A stretch of DNA of 64,000 nucleotides. Origin: Brachycybe producta. Lineage: Eukaryota > Arthropoda > Diplopoda > Playtdesmida > Andrognathidae. Numbering within the stretch: the stretch's first letter is position 1; each line of letters opens with the position of its first letter. The translations under genes were made by a program, and so were the position numbers. Below are positions 1-10,827 of this stretch, piece after piece. Under the pieces are notes generated by a model that saw nothing but the letters and a program-made list of their open reading frames with translations, searched no databases and was not told the origin of the DNA. Where the stretch lies: contig JAUPFP010000008.1 in NCBI GenBank assembly GCA_036925085.1, forward strand, positions 2,949,957 through 3,013,956, written 5' to 3'.

Positions 1-1952
1 GTTTAACAGCGGTAAGAATAACTATAGTGGCACTTCTGTACAAAGGTATAACCAAAACAAACGATATTGGGTAACTATCTCATAGCGACTGGTTGTTCTC
101 AGAGATAACATTAAAACTAATCTCGTGTGCCACATTTATAATGCACCCTATTATATGCGTGATCTTTTCAAGTGTTCCCGACCTAGTTCCTCCGAATAAA
201 TATATCCTATGCCCAATGACACAACAACACTGGCGTCGTCTCTGACAAGGACCAGATCCTTTCGCTTTTACGAGAGACCAATGACAAGAAACTAAAAGAA
301 GAAATAACAATTACGCTCATCTGAGCTTCGATTCCTATGTGTATAGTATTATAAATCGACAACGATACCAGGGTCGAATTTATATAAATCGGCAAAATGC
401 TGATTGTGAATGCCATTATAACCACCAAAAATGTAAAGATGGCCGTTATGAAGAACTGAAACAACATAAAAATAAAGTAGAACGTCAGACGTAAATAAAG
501 AGCAGAGTTTTTTTAATCGAAAATGAAAGAAAAGATTAAAAGAGACTAGGAAGTTACAGGCCGAATGGCTTCGTCTTCCGATAGGCATACGTCCGGTCGT
601 TCTCAACTCCTTCCACGTTTGGTTTCGTGTGTCAAAACAGACGATCTCGTTGCAGTAGATCTCTTCATCTTGCGAATAAAACAATCCCATTCTTCCACCA
701 CGTCCTCCGAAAATATACATACAATGATCAATGGCAGTTGCCGAGTGAAAATCTCGTCGCTTCGGTGGTTTTCCCTACAAAAAATGAAAGGAAAAACACG
801 CTGCCAGTTTACGATCGATACAAAAGAAGAAGAAGGAAACCTATAAATTAGAAACAACACCTTTGCTTTAATGTAATGCCAAACCATCGTTCTCAAATCC
901 AGAGCATAAACATCCTGACTGAACTGATCTAGATTCTCTTCGTATCCGCCGAAGATGTACATCTTGCCGCCGATGACGCAGGACGAGTGTCCGTCTCGTG
1001 CGCCTGGGATGTGGCCTTGAACGATAGGCTTTGACCACTGGTTAGTAACTTTTGTATCAGAAGAAAAGTAACAAAGACGAGAACTGCTAGTTAGGAATTG
1101 TAAAATAGAACAACAATCGATACAATCGAGACATTTTACTTGTATTGAAACAAAAAAGTTGGTTGCAAGCTTTGTTGTCGTTACGTCCTCCCCAAATATA
1201 GATCAATTCTCTAAAGGCAACTGCTGTGTGTCCATAACGTTGAAAAGGAGCCGAAATACATTGTGAGCTTTGTATATCCGGTAAATGCAAAGCCGTCCAT
1301 CTCAAAGACACTGAAAGACAATGCATTAAGGCTGTTTTAATGTACAAACGCGCCCTTCGAAGTCTTTTAGAAATTTGAAAGTGTTTTAAAAACTAGAAGG
1401 GTAAAATCAATCACTTACGGAGTATTTCTTATGAAGTTATGTTGGTATTTGTTAAAATAAACTTTTTATGTCAGTTTGAAAATGACCAAACTTTAAGCAA
1501 TCGTTAGTTTTAAATTTTTGTTCATAAAAAAATTATTTTGAAAGATATAAACAAGAAAGAAAAAAACTATTAAGTGATTCAGCTACCGTTCTAGTTTCTA
1601 TCACGGTTTCAAATTCTCCTTAGTTTTACTCCTGAAACTGCACAGTAACCATGTGTACGAAAAATCAGCCGTTCATAAAACAACTTAAAAAAGCAATTTG
1701 GACCAAACACCGTCAAAACATAAAAAACTATAAAAATTAGGGGTGTTTTTTATTGACAAAAATTATTTTACAAAAATAGAAATCCATGAGTAAAAAAATA
1801 CCTGTATCCAAAACGTGAACGTCCATCGGTCTGGACACTTTGTAATCCTCTCCTGTGCAATAACCACCGAACGAATAGATCTTATCGCCGACAGCAACCG
1901 CTGCATGGTTGACCCTCCGAGGTCCACCCTCCAGATGAACTACCCACTTCAT
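1..1952 (-). CDS. KLHDC3: KLHDC3-like kelch-repeat protein, 3' end beyond window
   Basis: Kelch beta-propeller protein. The vertebrate orthologue is a substrate receptor for CUL2 ubiquitin ligase that reads C-terminal glycine degrons. Exons on the minus strand: 1952-1802, 1310-1140, 1048-861, 774-558, 455-369 and 291 onward. All joined phases agree and all introns are GT-AG. The start gives MKWVVHLEGGPRRVNHAAV, matching the family N-terminus. Kelch blades are visible as YSFGGY, YIWGGRND, MYIFGGYEE, MYIFGGRGG, YIFGGYNG and YLFGGT, with the blade-linking GARDGHS and GRRSHSA motifs. The last visible exon holds the RRRQCCC motif and LFGGT. The splice site after that point, and the remaining ~80 residues expected from the human length, are not resolved. 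A splice acceptor (1965-1966) lies 12 nt before the ATG, so the mRNA start is either an untranslated exon or trans-spliced. Assignment is by recalled family similarity and is strong. Confidence 0.9.
1370..1615. mobile_element. Foldback element (GAAAGTGTTTTAGAAACT family) in KLHDC3 intron 1
   Basis: An imperfect inverted repeat whose left arm begins TTTGAAAGTGTTTTAAAAACT and whose right arm, read on the other strand, begins TTTGAAACCGTGATAGAAACT. Both arms run through an AATCACTTA block and a CAAAATAA block. Related copies lie at 47288-47515 and 54482-54680. Non-autonomous; no coding capacity seen. Confidence 0.6.
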
Positions 1953-2378
1953 CTTCTTCACCTTCTGTTAGGAACCAAGTTTTCTGTGAAAATGTAATAA
2001 CAAAAATGAAAATATATATAGCGAAGATGAACGCTTTATAGCAAGTTTTCACACAAATAAACAAACAAATAGCGGATAAAACTAATCTTGAGGCGCCTTT
2101 TTTGTGTTTCTAAACGAAAAGGTCTTCGAACGAGTTCTTGACCGAATGAGGTTTTGTCTCTTGTGAAGTGTTATAGAGAGACTGAGAGAAAATTCTATTT
2201 CTAGTTAATTTCTGTTGACTTTGAACGGCTTATCATTGTTGGGGGACAAAAAACATCGACAAAATTCACAAATATTAATCACACACAAAGAGAAGGTCAG
2301 AAAAATAAACATAAGATCGTTCTCATTTGATTAAACGCAATAAAAACAGCTGTAAACACACTCGCACGCATAATATGG

Positions 2379-2386
2379 TCACGTGA
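2379..2386. promoter_or_regulatory. Palindromic E-box TCACGTGA
   Basis: A perfect CACGTG E-box extended to TCACGTGA, the type bound by USF/MiT bHLH-ZIP factors, about 430 bp upstream of the KLHDC3 start codon. Motif match only. Confidence 0.35.
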
Positions 2387-2764
2387 TCACTGATTATTAA
2401 CATAACTTTTACTCTTATCGAATCGACGATCCTCCTTTGATTGTTATTCTCGTTTTCAAATAAGGTTAATCCACGAAATGACCTTAAATTACAGGTGGTT
2501 TATTGGATGTATTTGTTTTTTTGTCTTTATAGGTCGAATTTTTAACTAAAATTTAACAAACAAGAACAGAATTTGGCGCCTGTTTCTTCTTTTGTTTTGT
2601 TTGAATTACGGTTTCAATAAATAATTTTCGTCAGAATTCAAATAAACCATCTATTTACATTCGATAAATGAAATTCGTCTAAACTATAAGCTTATAACAT
2701 ATCGTTCTACTAGAAAAACGAAATCACGAGAACAGAATTAGATAAACACTGCATTATTTCACTG

Positions 2765-2773
2765 ACCGGAAGT
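2765..2773 (+). promoter_or_regulatory. ETS-type site ACCGGAAGT
   Basis: Exact ETS-family consensus in the KLHDC3-KIFBP intergenic region. It is 800 bp from the KLHDC3 start, so assignment to that gene is uncertain. Confidence 0.3.
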
Positions 2774-3889
2774 GCAATATTTGCCCCCCCCCCCCTTTTT
2801 TTCAGATTAAGTTTTTCTCTTAATTTTTGCACTTCAAAGCAAAACAACGCAATAATTTATTTAAGTAATCGGTTATAAACGATAATCAGTGCATTTGTAA
2901 GACACTTTTGATTTCGATTGCTATTTAATTTCAACAATTTTAACAAAAAACTCACCCTTTTGACCTTTTGCGAAAGAAACAAAACAAATTTTTTTTTTAC
3001 TCTTAATTAACCGGTTACTAAAACACCGATTCAATAAATAACTCAGTAGATCGATATTTTCAGAAATTCATCGATCCATCTGTTAATCGATGTCATCAGA
3101 GCCAATATTTAAAAAAAAAATGACGTCATATCATTCTAAATGTACGGTACTCAACTTGCGGCTCTTTTTTTTTTAAATGCCGAATACAATAATTTAAATT
3201 ATGGGCCGATTAATTAAAAAAACTAATAATTTTTCCTCGTTTTATTATAAATAAAAATCATTATTAAAAAGACATTTAAATTCTAAAATCTTAAATTTCT
3301 ACTAAAAAGATGACAAAATTAGCGTTAGATAAATATTGAATAAAACTTTGAAAGTTACATTTTTAAGGCTGTCTTTCTCACAACTTTCTAAACAAATAAA
3401 AATTCAGAAATGTGCAAATTGTTTTTTTAAAAAATTGTGTATTTTATGCAAATAAAAGAAAATCAACACAAAATATGTACAAGAAAATTGTTCGTTTTTA
3501 TGCAAATGAGAATATATATTATGTAAGAAAAGCACAATTAATTAAATGTTTAAAGTAATTAACAGCTACAATCGGCAGAAGCTATTTCAAAACTTACCTG
3601 GCTAACAATCATGACATCAACCACAAATTTAACAATTACTACAGCAACTCTTATCAAGCGTTGTTTTACAAAAACTTGAACTGATCAATACTAAAAAAGT
3701 TACTGCAAACATACTGTATATGAATAAAAGCAATTTTAATGTATTTGCAATGATCGTTTTCGGTGATATTTCAAAAAAAAATTTTCCGAAATATATATTG
3801 ACAAACTATGATGAAAAAACTCAATACAGAAACATCTAATATTTAAATAATAATAAACAAAACAAAGCCATAAACCATTTTTATGATGG

Positions 3890-5809
3890 CTATACCGAAC
3901 TCAAAATTTTTTGCATTTTTTTCGGTAGTAGTTCGACCATCTCCTTACAGATCCAAAGTTCTTCTTTGATGGCTTCTGCAGCAGTCGGAAACTTCTCACA
4001 ATAATCGCAAACGACCTGATAGTTCTGAATGCTGGCCCTCAAATTCTCCATTTGTTTGTTCGGATCCGGAGTGATAATTTTCGAGTGTAAACGTCCAGTG
4101 AAGAAATAAGCTAACATGGCCGGACGAAACATGTTTTCCGCAAATTCTTCGGGCATCTTTCCCTCTGCGTCCAGCATCGTATCGAGAAACATCTTAAAGT
4201 ACTTGAGGCTCTGTTCAGCCAAATGATTCACTTTGTTAGCAATGTGGCCGCGAGATGTCTGACTCGTCTCACTCTCAAGACGAGTCAACTTGAGGCTCAT
4301 CATCTCGCTGTATGTTTCGGCCAGTTCGAACTGCAGCTGCCTACAGATCCCCAAATAGTATCGCGGGTTCAGCTCTATTAACGTGGACTCCAACATATCG
4401 ATCCTTCGTTTGTGCATCTTACAACATCGATCTTCGGACGATTCGAAATACGCCAGAACTCGATACAGTTTACTCACGTCCTGTACGATCTGAACGTAGT
4501 CCGAAGTGTAACTTCCCAAAGAATAATATTCTTTTGCTAGATTGAACCACTTCTGCGTGATCAAGAACAAGTTACGTGCCTGCTCGAAATCGAGAACTCT
4601 CTTTGTAGTAACCTGCTCCTCGATCGCAGTCACTTCCAACGACTTAAAAACCATATGAGGTTTTTCTGAATTCTTTCCAAGCGACGAGCAGAACAATAAT
4701 TCGGCTTGTTCATCCTCTTCCGTTTTGCTTGTCAATGCCGTCGCCATCGCACCTTCGCCTTCACCCTCTTCTTCTCTCCCCATCGTTGTCGAATCGCTTA
4801 TCCGAGTTTTGTTCATATCGTCTACGAGTTCTCCTACCGAATGTCTCATAAGATCATCCCAAGAAACCGAAAGAAGCAGCAATCCATATTTCCCCCAACA
4901 CATCGAAACATCGGCTCTTCGATGTCTAATTGATTCCAGAAGTTCCTCGTGGTTCTCGGTCCTCGCCCCTTCTTTACGAGAGTTAACTTCTGCCTCGTAC
5001 GCATTTAAAACGTATGTTGCGCAAGCTAAATGATGTCTCGCGTCTCCATAGCTGTTCTGTGCAACGAAAAACTGCGAAAGAGTTGCCGCGTTGACGGCCC
5101 ATTCGATCGGATCGAAGTCTTTGCTTTGTAATTGACGACGTAAAGTTGTATGGCAATAAACAGCCGCTTTGACAGTCTCGTTCTGACTAGTGTAAACTTG
5201 TGCCAGGTAATAGAGAGTATGAGTGAGGGTCTTCTCGAAACGAGGCCAGTTCGACTCGAGTCTCCTTCCATCCTCATCGTCATCGAGCACGAACAAATCG
5301 ACCACGTCATAAGGCGGAAGTCCGACTTCGTTTCGATATTTCTTACTCAGAGATTCTGACTTCTCGAGATATTCGGCAGATTTCTTTAATTCGCAACGCA
5401 TCGACCAGAGAATACCCAATTGATTCAGCGTGTACAATACCAATAAAATCCATTGAGGATCCATTTCGTTGTTTCCTCCTGTGAATCCTTCTTCACATTT
5501 CATTAGATGTTCCTCTCCGGTCGAAAGTTCTTCTGTTTCAATGGAGATAACACCGATGTTGTAGTTCATTGCCGCCGTCAGAATGTTGACCTTCTTCTTC
5601 AGTGGTCCATCTTCCAGTTCGTCATCGTCCGATACCCTCACCAGTTCGTCTTTAACTTCGGACAGAAGGTCCTTGGCTACATAAAGAGATTTATAAGGTT
5701 CGCTTTCAGGATCTTTCTTACTTTCTTCATCGATCAACTTTCGTGCTTTTTCGTATTTCTCAAGACAACTTGATAAAAGGTCTTTAATGCTTTTCTTCTC
5801 CTCGGCCAT
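3890..5809 (-). CDS. KIFBP: KIF1-binding protein, intronless
   Basis: Single uninterrupted frame of 639 residues (human about 621). KIFBP is an alpha-helical TPR-like cytoplasmic protein that binds the motor domains of certain kinesins (KIF1 and others) and keeps them off microtubules. Family signatures in order: DTEELS-like IETEELSTGEEHLMKCEE near residue 95, LNQLGILWSMR, YLEKSESL, EVGLPP, THTLYYLAQVY, AAVYCHTTLRRQL, FDPIEWAVNAATLSQF, LDFEQARNLFL, CKMHKRRIDMLES, LNPRYYLGICRQLQFE, FRPAMLAYF, KIITPDPNKQMENL and ELLPKKM near the C-terminus. An acidic, low-conservation loop (EEEGEGEGAMATALTS) sits mid-protein. A splice acceptor (TTGTTTTAG) 24 nt before the ATG suggests the only intron or trans-splice site is in the 5' leader. 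Having no coding introns is odd next to intron-rich neighbours; a retained retrocopy is possible, but I see no poly(A) tract or repeats to show it. Confidence 0.95.
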   Translation of the reverse strand: MAEEKKSIKDLLSSCLEKYEKARKLIDEESKKDPESEPYKSLYVAKDLLSEVKDELVRVSDDDELEDGPLKKKVNILTAAMNYNIGVISIETEELSTGEEHLMKCEEGFTGGNNEMDPQWILLVLYTLNQLGILWSMRCELKKSAEYLEKSESLSKKYRNEVGLPPYDVVDLFVLDDDEDGRRLESNWPRFEKTLTHTLYYLAQVYTSQNETVKAAVYCHTTLRRQLQSKDFDPIEWAVNAATLSQFFVAQNSYGDARHHLACATYVLNAYEAEVNSRKEGARTENHEELLESIRHRRADVSMCWGKYGLLLLSVSWDDLMRHSVGELVDDMNKTRISDSTTMGREEEGEGEGAMATALTSKTEEDEQAELLFCSSLGKNSEKPHMVFKSLEVTAIEEQVTTKRVLDFEQARNLFLITQKWFNLAKEYYSLGSYTSDYVQIVQDVSKLYRVLAYFESSEDRCCKMHKRRIDMLESTLIELNPRYYLGICRQLQFELAETYSEMMSLKLTRLESETSQTSRGHIANKVNHLAEQSLKYFKMFLDTMLDAEGKMPEEFAENMFRPAMLAYFFTGRLHSKIITPDPNKQMENLRASIQNYQVVCDYCEKFPTAAEAIKEELWICKEMVELLPKKMQKILSSV

Positions 5810-5939
5810 TTCGATTTACTATTATTTCTCAACCTAAAACAATCAAAATTCATAAACAAACGTGAAATAAGACGAATTCGTCACCCCACAACAACCTACT
5901 GGAATGTCTGCCTTTTTCCATTCGCGCCACCGTTGATTA

Positions 5940-5948
5940 ACTTCCGGT
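5940..5948 (-). promoter_or_regulatory. ETS-type site in KIFBP promoter
   Basis: Reverse-strand ACCGGAAGT about 130 bp upstream of the KIFBP start codon, with a TTCGCGCC E2F-like half site about 20 bp closer to the gene. This is an arrangement typical of TATA-less housekeeping promoters. Motif match only. Confidence 0.4.
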
Positions 5949-6478
5949 TACATTTCACGCTAGTTCCGTTTTTAAGAAGTATCTAAATATGAACATGACG
6001 CGAGTTGTCTGAAGCAAAATTCAAAACTAACTTGTAGTCTACCATGGCGCGTTTACAGACTCAGTAACGTGATGCTTATACTCCATATAAGTACACCCTC
6101 AAATTACTCAATAACGGGAAACGTTCGCTTTTTGCTGCAGATTACCAACCTGTTTATCGAAAGGGCCACCTCACTGCATAACCTATAAATTTCTCCAAAT
6201 CGGCCGAATCTAACCATATCAATGAACATTCTTCACTATATTTTAAAAGGTCATATAAAAATCATTTTAAGTTCACACGGCTTGAGGGCCACATGTTAAG
6301 AATCCATTCATAAACAATAATAGAAGCAGACATTTGCTCCCATACACACAACAAAAACCGATAAAAAAACATTTGAGACTCACTTCATACGGAAATAAAA
6401 CGATCTGCTTTTTAATAAACATTCAAAATACGTTGTATGATTATATTTATTTTCATATCAAATAAAAAGAATAGAAAC
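5949..6478. other. Intergenic between KIFBP promoter and PAF1 stop
   Basis: No gene seen. The part nearest PAF1 is expected to be its 3' UTR; the part nearest KIFBP is upstream promoter sequence. Confidence 0.4.
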
Positions 6479-8819
6479 TCAATCGCTATCACTACCAAAG
6501 ATCTCGGCCTCATCTCTCTTTTTCTGTTCATCTACACTTTCGTTATCGCTCTCGCTACTCGATTTTCCACTCTCTTCCTCGTCACTGCTTCCGCTACTAT
6601 CGCTACTGCTGCTACTACCGCTAGCACTACTTTCACTGGCATCACCACCACGATCACCACTATTACTCTCCTTCTTGTTCCCGTCACTTTCCTCTGCCTT
6701 TTCTTCGTCTTCCTTTCCACTTTCGGCCTCTTCTTCACTGCCCTGTTCTTCATCTCCACTCCCTTTGACATCCACCTTCTCTTCGTCATCAGCGTCCTCT
6801 TCACGATCGCTCTCTTGTTCCTCCTTTTCACTGCCACTCTTTTCAGCCTCGCTCTCGTTCCCACTTTCTTTATCTCCATTTTCTAAAAGCACACAGAGTA
6901 ACGGTAATAAACACTTTCTTATAACAAATAAACAAACCTATAAAAAAGTACCTTCATCTTTATCAGCCTCATCTCCATCTTTGGCGTCTGTTTCCATCTC
7001 CTCTTCTGCTGCTTCTTCAACGGGCTCTTCCTCTTCTTGCTGAGGTTCGAGCTGCATCATTCGAGCTTCCTGTGTCTTGAATTCTAACTCATTCAGTGGA
7101 CGATGATGAACTACCAAACGTGAATTATTCGGTTGAGCTCCGGGTTTCAACCGCCTCTTACTAAGACGAACTCTTTATAACAAAAACAAAACAAAAACCC
7201 AATTTAATCTCAAAACGTACAATAAAAACGTATTTCACACTCACCTAGTTTCAAGTTCATTGTAATAGACACCGTTATTACGAAACACGAAGAAATAGTT
7301 CTCTTCGTAACCCTTCGAAGCTTTGTTCTTTACATTCCAGTTATACTCTCTGGCCATCTTGTACTCGTACCTGTAATTTTATAGCAAAGTGAGTACAAGA
7401 GATCAGTTTAAAAAAAAAAAGACTCGTTAAGTGTTACTCTTCTTCATCCATATATTCGACGCCATCGTCGACATCTCGTTTGCGCTTTCCAATCGTTTCA
7501 TCTGTCGGTAAAAAGTAAGCAACGAACTGTTCGCCGCTTTCGTCCATGACACCTCGAATCATCGCTTGCGACATCTCTTCAAGCTGAGCTGGAAGAGGTC
7601 GTCCAATAGGCGCAGGATCCGAGTCGAAGATGACTTGAGCGCAAGGATAACGCCACATCTTAAATCATGAAAAAAATTAATCATCAGTAACAACATTTTA
7701 AAAGTTAAAATAGAAAAAATTCTCTTTTGTACATCGAAATCTGGAAACAAAGACAACGTTTCAACAGCGACCACGTTCGGTTTCATGTAATGCTTCTCGA
7801 TAGGTTTTTTCGTGTCTTCGAACGTCTTGTCGATCGCATTGATCTGACTGTCGCGATCCATGTACAAGTCTTCCTCTTTGAAGAAACGTTTGACGTTATA
7901 CCCGACCCTATGTTTTAAAATTAAAAAAAAAATATTGAATCTAGAAGAAGAAAAAAACGATGACATCTAAACGAAACAAACTTAGTTTCCGTCTTATCGG
8001 AAGACGGTTGGAACCGCGTGTATTCTGTCGAAATATATTCCGTTCTACGAAGCCATGAAACGCTCTTTGCATGATGCCTTGATCTAGAAAGTGAAAAAAT
8101 AAATCGATTAAACTAATTTTAAAACAAATAACATCATTATGAACGACTGGAGAACCTTTTCGAGTCCTGAGGAGTTGCAAACTCTTCTTCGAGTAATTTC
8201 TCGTCCGCAACATCCAGTATAGCTTAAAAGCGTTTAAAAACCAATTTGAAAATTATTATTCGATTTTGAATCATTTTCATGACAATATAAAAAGCGAAAT
8301 GCGGCCTTTTCTGTATAAAAGTCAGACGATTTTTGGGCTTTTTAAAGTGGTACATTGATAGGTTAAATGAGATTCGTTAACCATTCGGAATGAGTGCATA
8401 TGTATCGGTGTTGATCAAGTCAATCGGAACTCCCAAGTCATGTTCCGTAAGAAGGTCGTGTTTGTAATTTCTTTCCAAAGACGTCGGATTATACTGAACA
8501 AATCTAGGTAAATTTGAACGCAAAAATAAAACAGACAATTTTGACAGTTGGTTGAACATTTTAAGACAATCAAACCTGTTCGATTCAAACGGATACGTGA
8601 TGAACTTTGGATCAAAAGGAATGTCAGGAAGAGTATTGCAGTACTTGATTCTGCAAACCAACTCAGATCTAAAGAGAATGAAAAACAATAACAAGACTGA
8701 TTATGACCTAATGATGAATGGCAGTTGACCGATTTTCATTGACAAATTTACTTTTTGTCACCCGATCGCGATCTCTTGTCGCGATCATTCAGGTGTCCAG
8801 ACTGTATTGTCGGTGCCAT
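6479..8819 (-). CDS. PAF1: PAF1, RNA polymerase II-associated factor 1
   Basis: Nuclear scaffold subunit of the PAF1 elongation complex, which travels with RNA polymerase II and supports histone modification. Ten exons: 8819-8752, 8668-8576, 8503-8382, 8222-8156, 8083-7982, 7907-7733, 7658-7438, 7370-7245, 7172-6952 and 6882-6479. All introns are GT-AG, all phases join, and they give 532 residues (human 531). Hallmarks in order: MAPTIQ start, [111 protein letters not shown]-like [41 protein letters not shown]. The C-terminal ~170 residues are a Glu/Asp/Ser-rich tail ending EIFGSDSD, shorter after that motif than in human. It is head-to-head with TIPIN. An acceptor-like TACATTTAG lies 17 nt before the start codon. 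Confidence 0.96.
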
Positions 8820-8915
8820 TCTATCTCAAACAAACCTAAATGTATTAAACGAAAACCATCACTTCAAGAATGAAACTTATAAAGATTGAAAACAACAACA
8901 TAGACAACGAAACAC

Positions 8916-9108
8916 ACAGGCATCTGTAAACAGCTTCAGAATTCATTTGACTCCGCCCTTTAATGAGCGTCATCAATTTGAAATTGGTTTATTACTGGGT
9001 TTGATGTCACTTTTTCCGCCCTTTTTATTTATAATTGGTTGATATTTGGTCTGACGCTCATAAATGGGCGGAGCCAAAGAAATTCTGAAGCTCTCTACAG
9101 ATGCGTGT
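8916..9108. mobile_element. Foldback MITE, ACAGGCA family, copy 1
   Basis: Long imperfect inverted repeat between PAF1 and TIPIN. It starts ACAGGCATC and ends GATGCGTGT. Flanks are CGAAACAC on the left and CGAAAACAC on the right, a near-perfect 8-bp target duplication as hAT elements make. Inner arms carry TCCGCCC and ATGAGCGTCA, shared with the copies at 38473-38677 and 39385-39599. The outer arm, including AGCTTCAGAATT, is found only here but is repeated in its own partner arm. Confidence 0.75.
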
Positions 9109-9620
9109 CGAAAACACATGCTGATTAACAAAATACTACTGGCCTTAGATAAGAATCATAAGGTATAGAAGACATAAACTGGAATTCCAATGTGCAATTC
9201 TGAAGCACAGTGTAGCCACAAGAAAATTGAAAGCGCACGAATATGGCGTCTTACGTCGCATACAAAGTGTACGAGGCAAACACCATATTAATTCACCCTT
9301 AAGCAGAGTGTATGACTTCAAATTTATTCTGTAATGAACGACTTTTGTTTATCTCGGGCAGTTATTGCCATCTAGCAGAAAAATAGTGAAACAGCTATAA
9401 CGGCGCTTTAGACAACTTTTTTTTTTGTTTTTATCATCAAATTTTTATCTCGGGCATTAGCTTAAACCTTTCATAGAAGTACTGAAGCATACAATATTGA
9501 TAAAAAATGAACGTTCAAGGTTTCTAGAGACATAGCAATTTAATGTAAATTACTCCATTATTGTACACCCTTATGTTTTCAAACGTATGACGCATTGTTT
9601 TTGCTATTTACTTTGATAAG

Positions 9621-9646
9621 TTTTGGCGCTATAATTTCGCGCCAAA
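9621..9646 (+). promoter_or_regulatory. TIPIN proximal promoter with E2F sites
   Basis: A perfect palindromic-type E2F consensus TTTCGCGCCAAA at 9635-9646, preceded by a second TTTTGGCGC half site at 9621-9629, ends 61 bp before the TIPIN start codon. This fits S-phase transcription of a replication-fork gene. Motif match; function inferred. Confidence 0.55.
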
Positions 9647-9707
9647 GTTGTCCACGATTCTTTTCTTTATAAAACTGTAATTTGATTGATTCACTTTGAA
9701 AAATACA

Positions 9708-10752
9708 ATGATTGACGGCATTGATCTTGAAATCAACGATTTATTCGAGAATGACAATGATGATCCAGGAAACGACAATGAAGGTGGCGTTGATAATCCG
9801 AGTAAAAGTGGAACTAAACCTGTCGAAGTGAAACCTCGGAGAGTAGTGAGAAACCCACAACCGAAACTGAACCCACAAAGGTATTTATGAAGCATTTTTA
9901 GAGGAATACGACGTGCTGCTCATAACAAATTTCATTCACAGGCTTGGTGGTAGTCGAGGACTCATACAATTGCCCAAAATATTCTCGGAGGTTCGTTTAA
10001 AAGGGGAAGGACACGAGGTTAAAATTTATCTATCGTATTAATATAATTTCAAACACCTAGGAAACATATACTCTATTATAATTCACTTTCAAACGTTACA
10101 GAAGGAGAACCTAGACGTTGTCATGAAGACCCTTGAACATTGGTCCTACCGGTTGTTCCCTCGGTTTCCATTTGATGATGTTTTAGAAAAGATCGAGAAA
10201 CTCGGAGCAAAGAAACAGGTTCAAGTACGTTGACTAGTAAGTTGCCACTTCAGCTTTCGTGTTTTAAAATATCTCCTATTTGTGTTACAGACCTGCTTGA
10301 AAAAGATCCGATTAGACATGCTGACGGACGACGACTTAGCTCCGGTTCGAGATGATTATGACGATAACGTGGACGGAGCGAGAGCTGGACCATGTTCCCC
10401 TCCACCACCCGATCGTCAATCGAATAATGATCTATTTGATGACATCTTTACTAGCACAACAGCACCTCTTGTTCTCCAGACCCATACACAGAGAACACCC
10501 ACATCAGTTAACATTTTTAGTGTTTTAACAGACGAACAGATCGAGAAAATGGAAAGAAATCGGCACTTGGCAATGGAGCGGAGGGCCGCAAAATTGCAAC
10601 AAACGGCGACAGAGCCAGCTGAAGCGGAATCCTTAGACGTTGAAGATAATCAAGAGAAAGAAAAAACAAACGAAACAGAAGGAGAGAAAAAGAACGAAAC
10701 GGAAATGCTGAACGAAAACGAACTACTTGCTTTTCTAGATGATGATTTGTGA
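9708..10752 (+). CDS. TIPIN: TIPIN, TIMELESS-interacting fork-protection protein
   Basis: Small nuclear partner of TIMELESS in the fork-protection complex, which couples helicase and polymerase and supports ATR-CHK1 signalling. Exons 9708-9880, 9942-10017, 10102-10224 and 10291-10752, all GT-AG, total 277 residues (human about 301). The N-terminus is acidic (IDLEINDLFENDNDDPGND). The conserved Swi3 core follows: PKLNPQRLGGSRGLIQLPKI, VRLKGEGHE, MKTLEHWSYRLFPRFPFDD, KIEKLGAKKQVQTCLKKIRL. Downstream comes FSVLTDEQIEKMERNRHLAMERRAAKL, the RPA-binding-type helix region seen in vertebrate TIPIN. The tail is Glu/Asn-rich and ends FLDDDL. A poly(A) signal lies 41 nt after the stop. Convergent with AAGAB, 75 bp between stop codons. 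Confidence 0.93.
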
Positions 10753-10792
10753 ATTTGTTTTGTTTGTTTTATTATTTCACTGTATATAAACA

Positions 10793-10798
10793 AATAAA
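10793..10798 (+). terminator. AATAAA poly(A) signal of TIPIN
   Basis: Canonical hexamer 41 nt after the TIPIN stop codon, inside the short interval shared with the 3' end of AAGAB. Confidence 0.6.
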
Positions 10799-10827
10799 TA
10801 TTCATATAAATTTATAGTACTTTTATT

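Larger units (their letters stand above)
2065..3889. other. Intergenic, KLHDC3 promoter side and KIFBP 3' side
   Basis: No coding region is seen. It holds homopolymer runs (C-run then T-run near 2785-2802), a CRE octamer at 3121-3128, and an AT-rich stretch near 3500-3575 with TTATGCAAAT and an AAGCACAATTAATTAAATGT segment. That last segment recurs at about 59105-59175 inside the SKOR gene, so it is a dispersed repeat. The proximal KIFBP side probably holds its 3' UTR. Confidence 0.5.

Noticed and set aside
6437-6886. Hydrophobic plus-strand frame of 149 codons rich in Thr/Phe/Leu
   Set aside because: Antisense image of the PAF1 acidic Glu/Asp/Ser tail.
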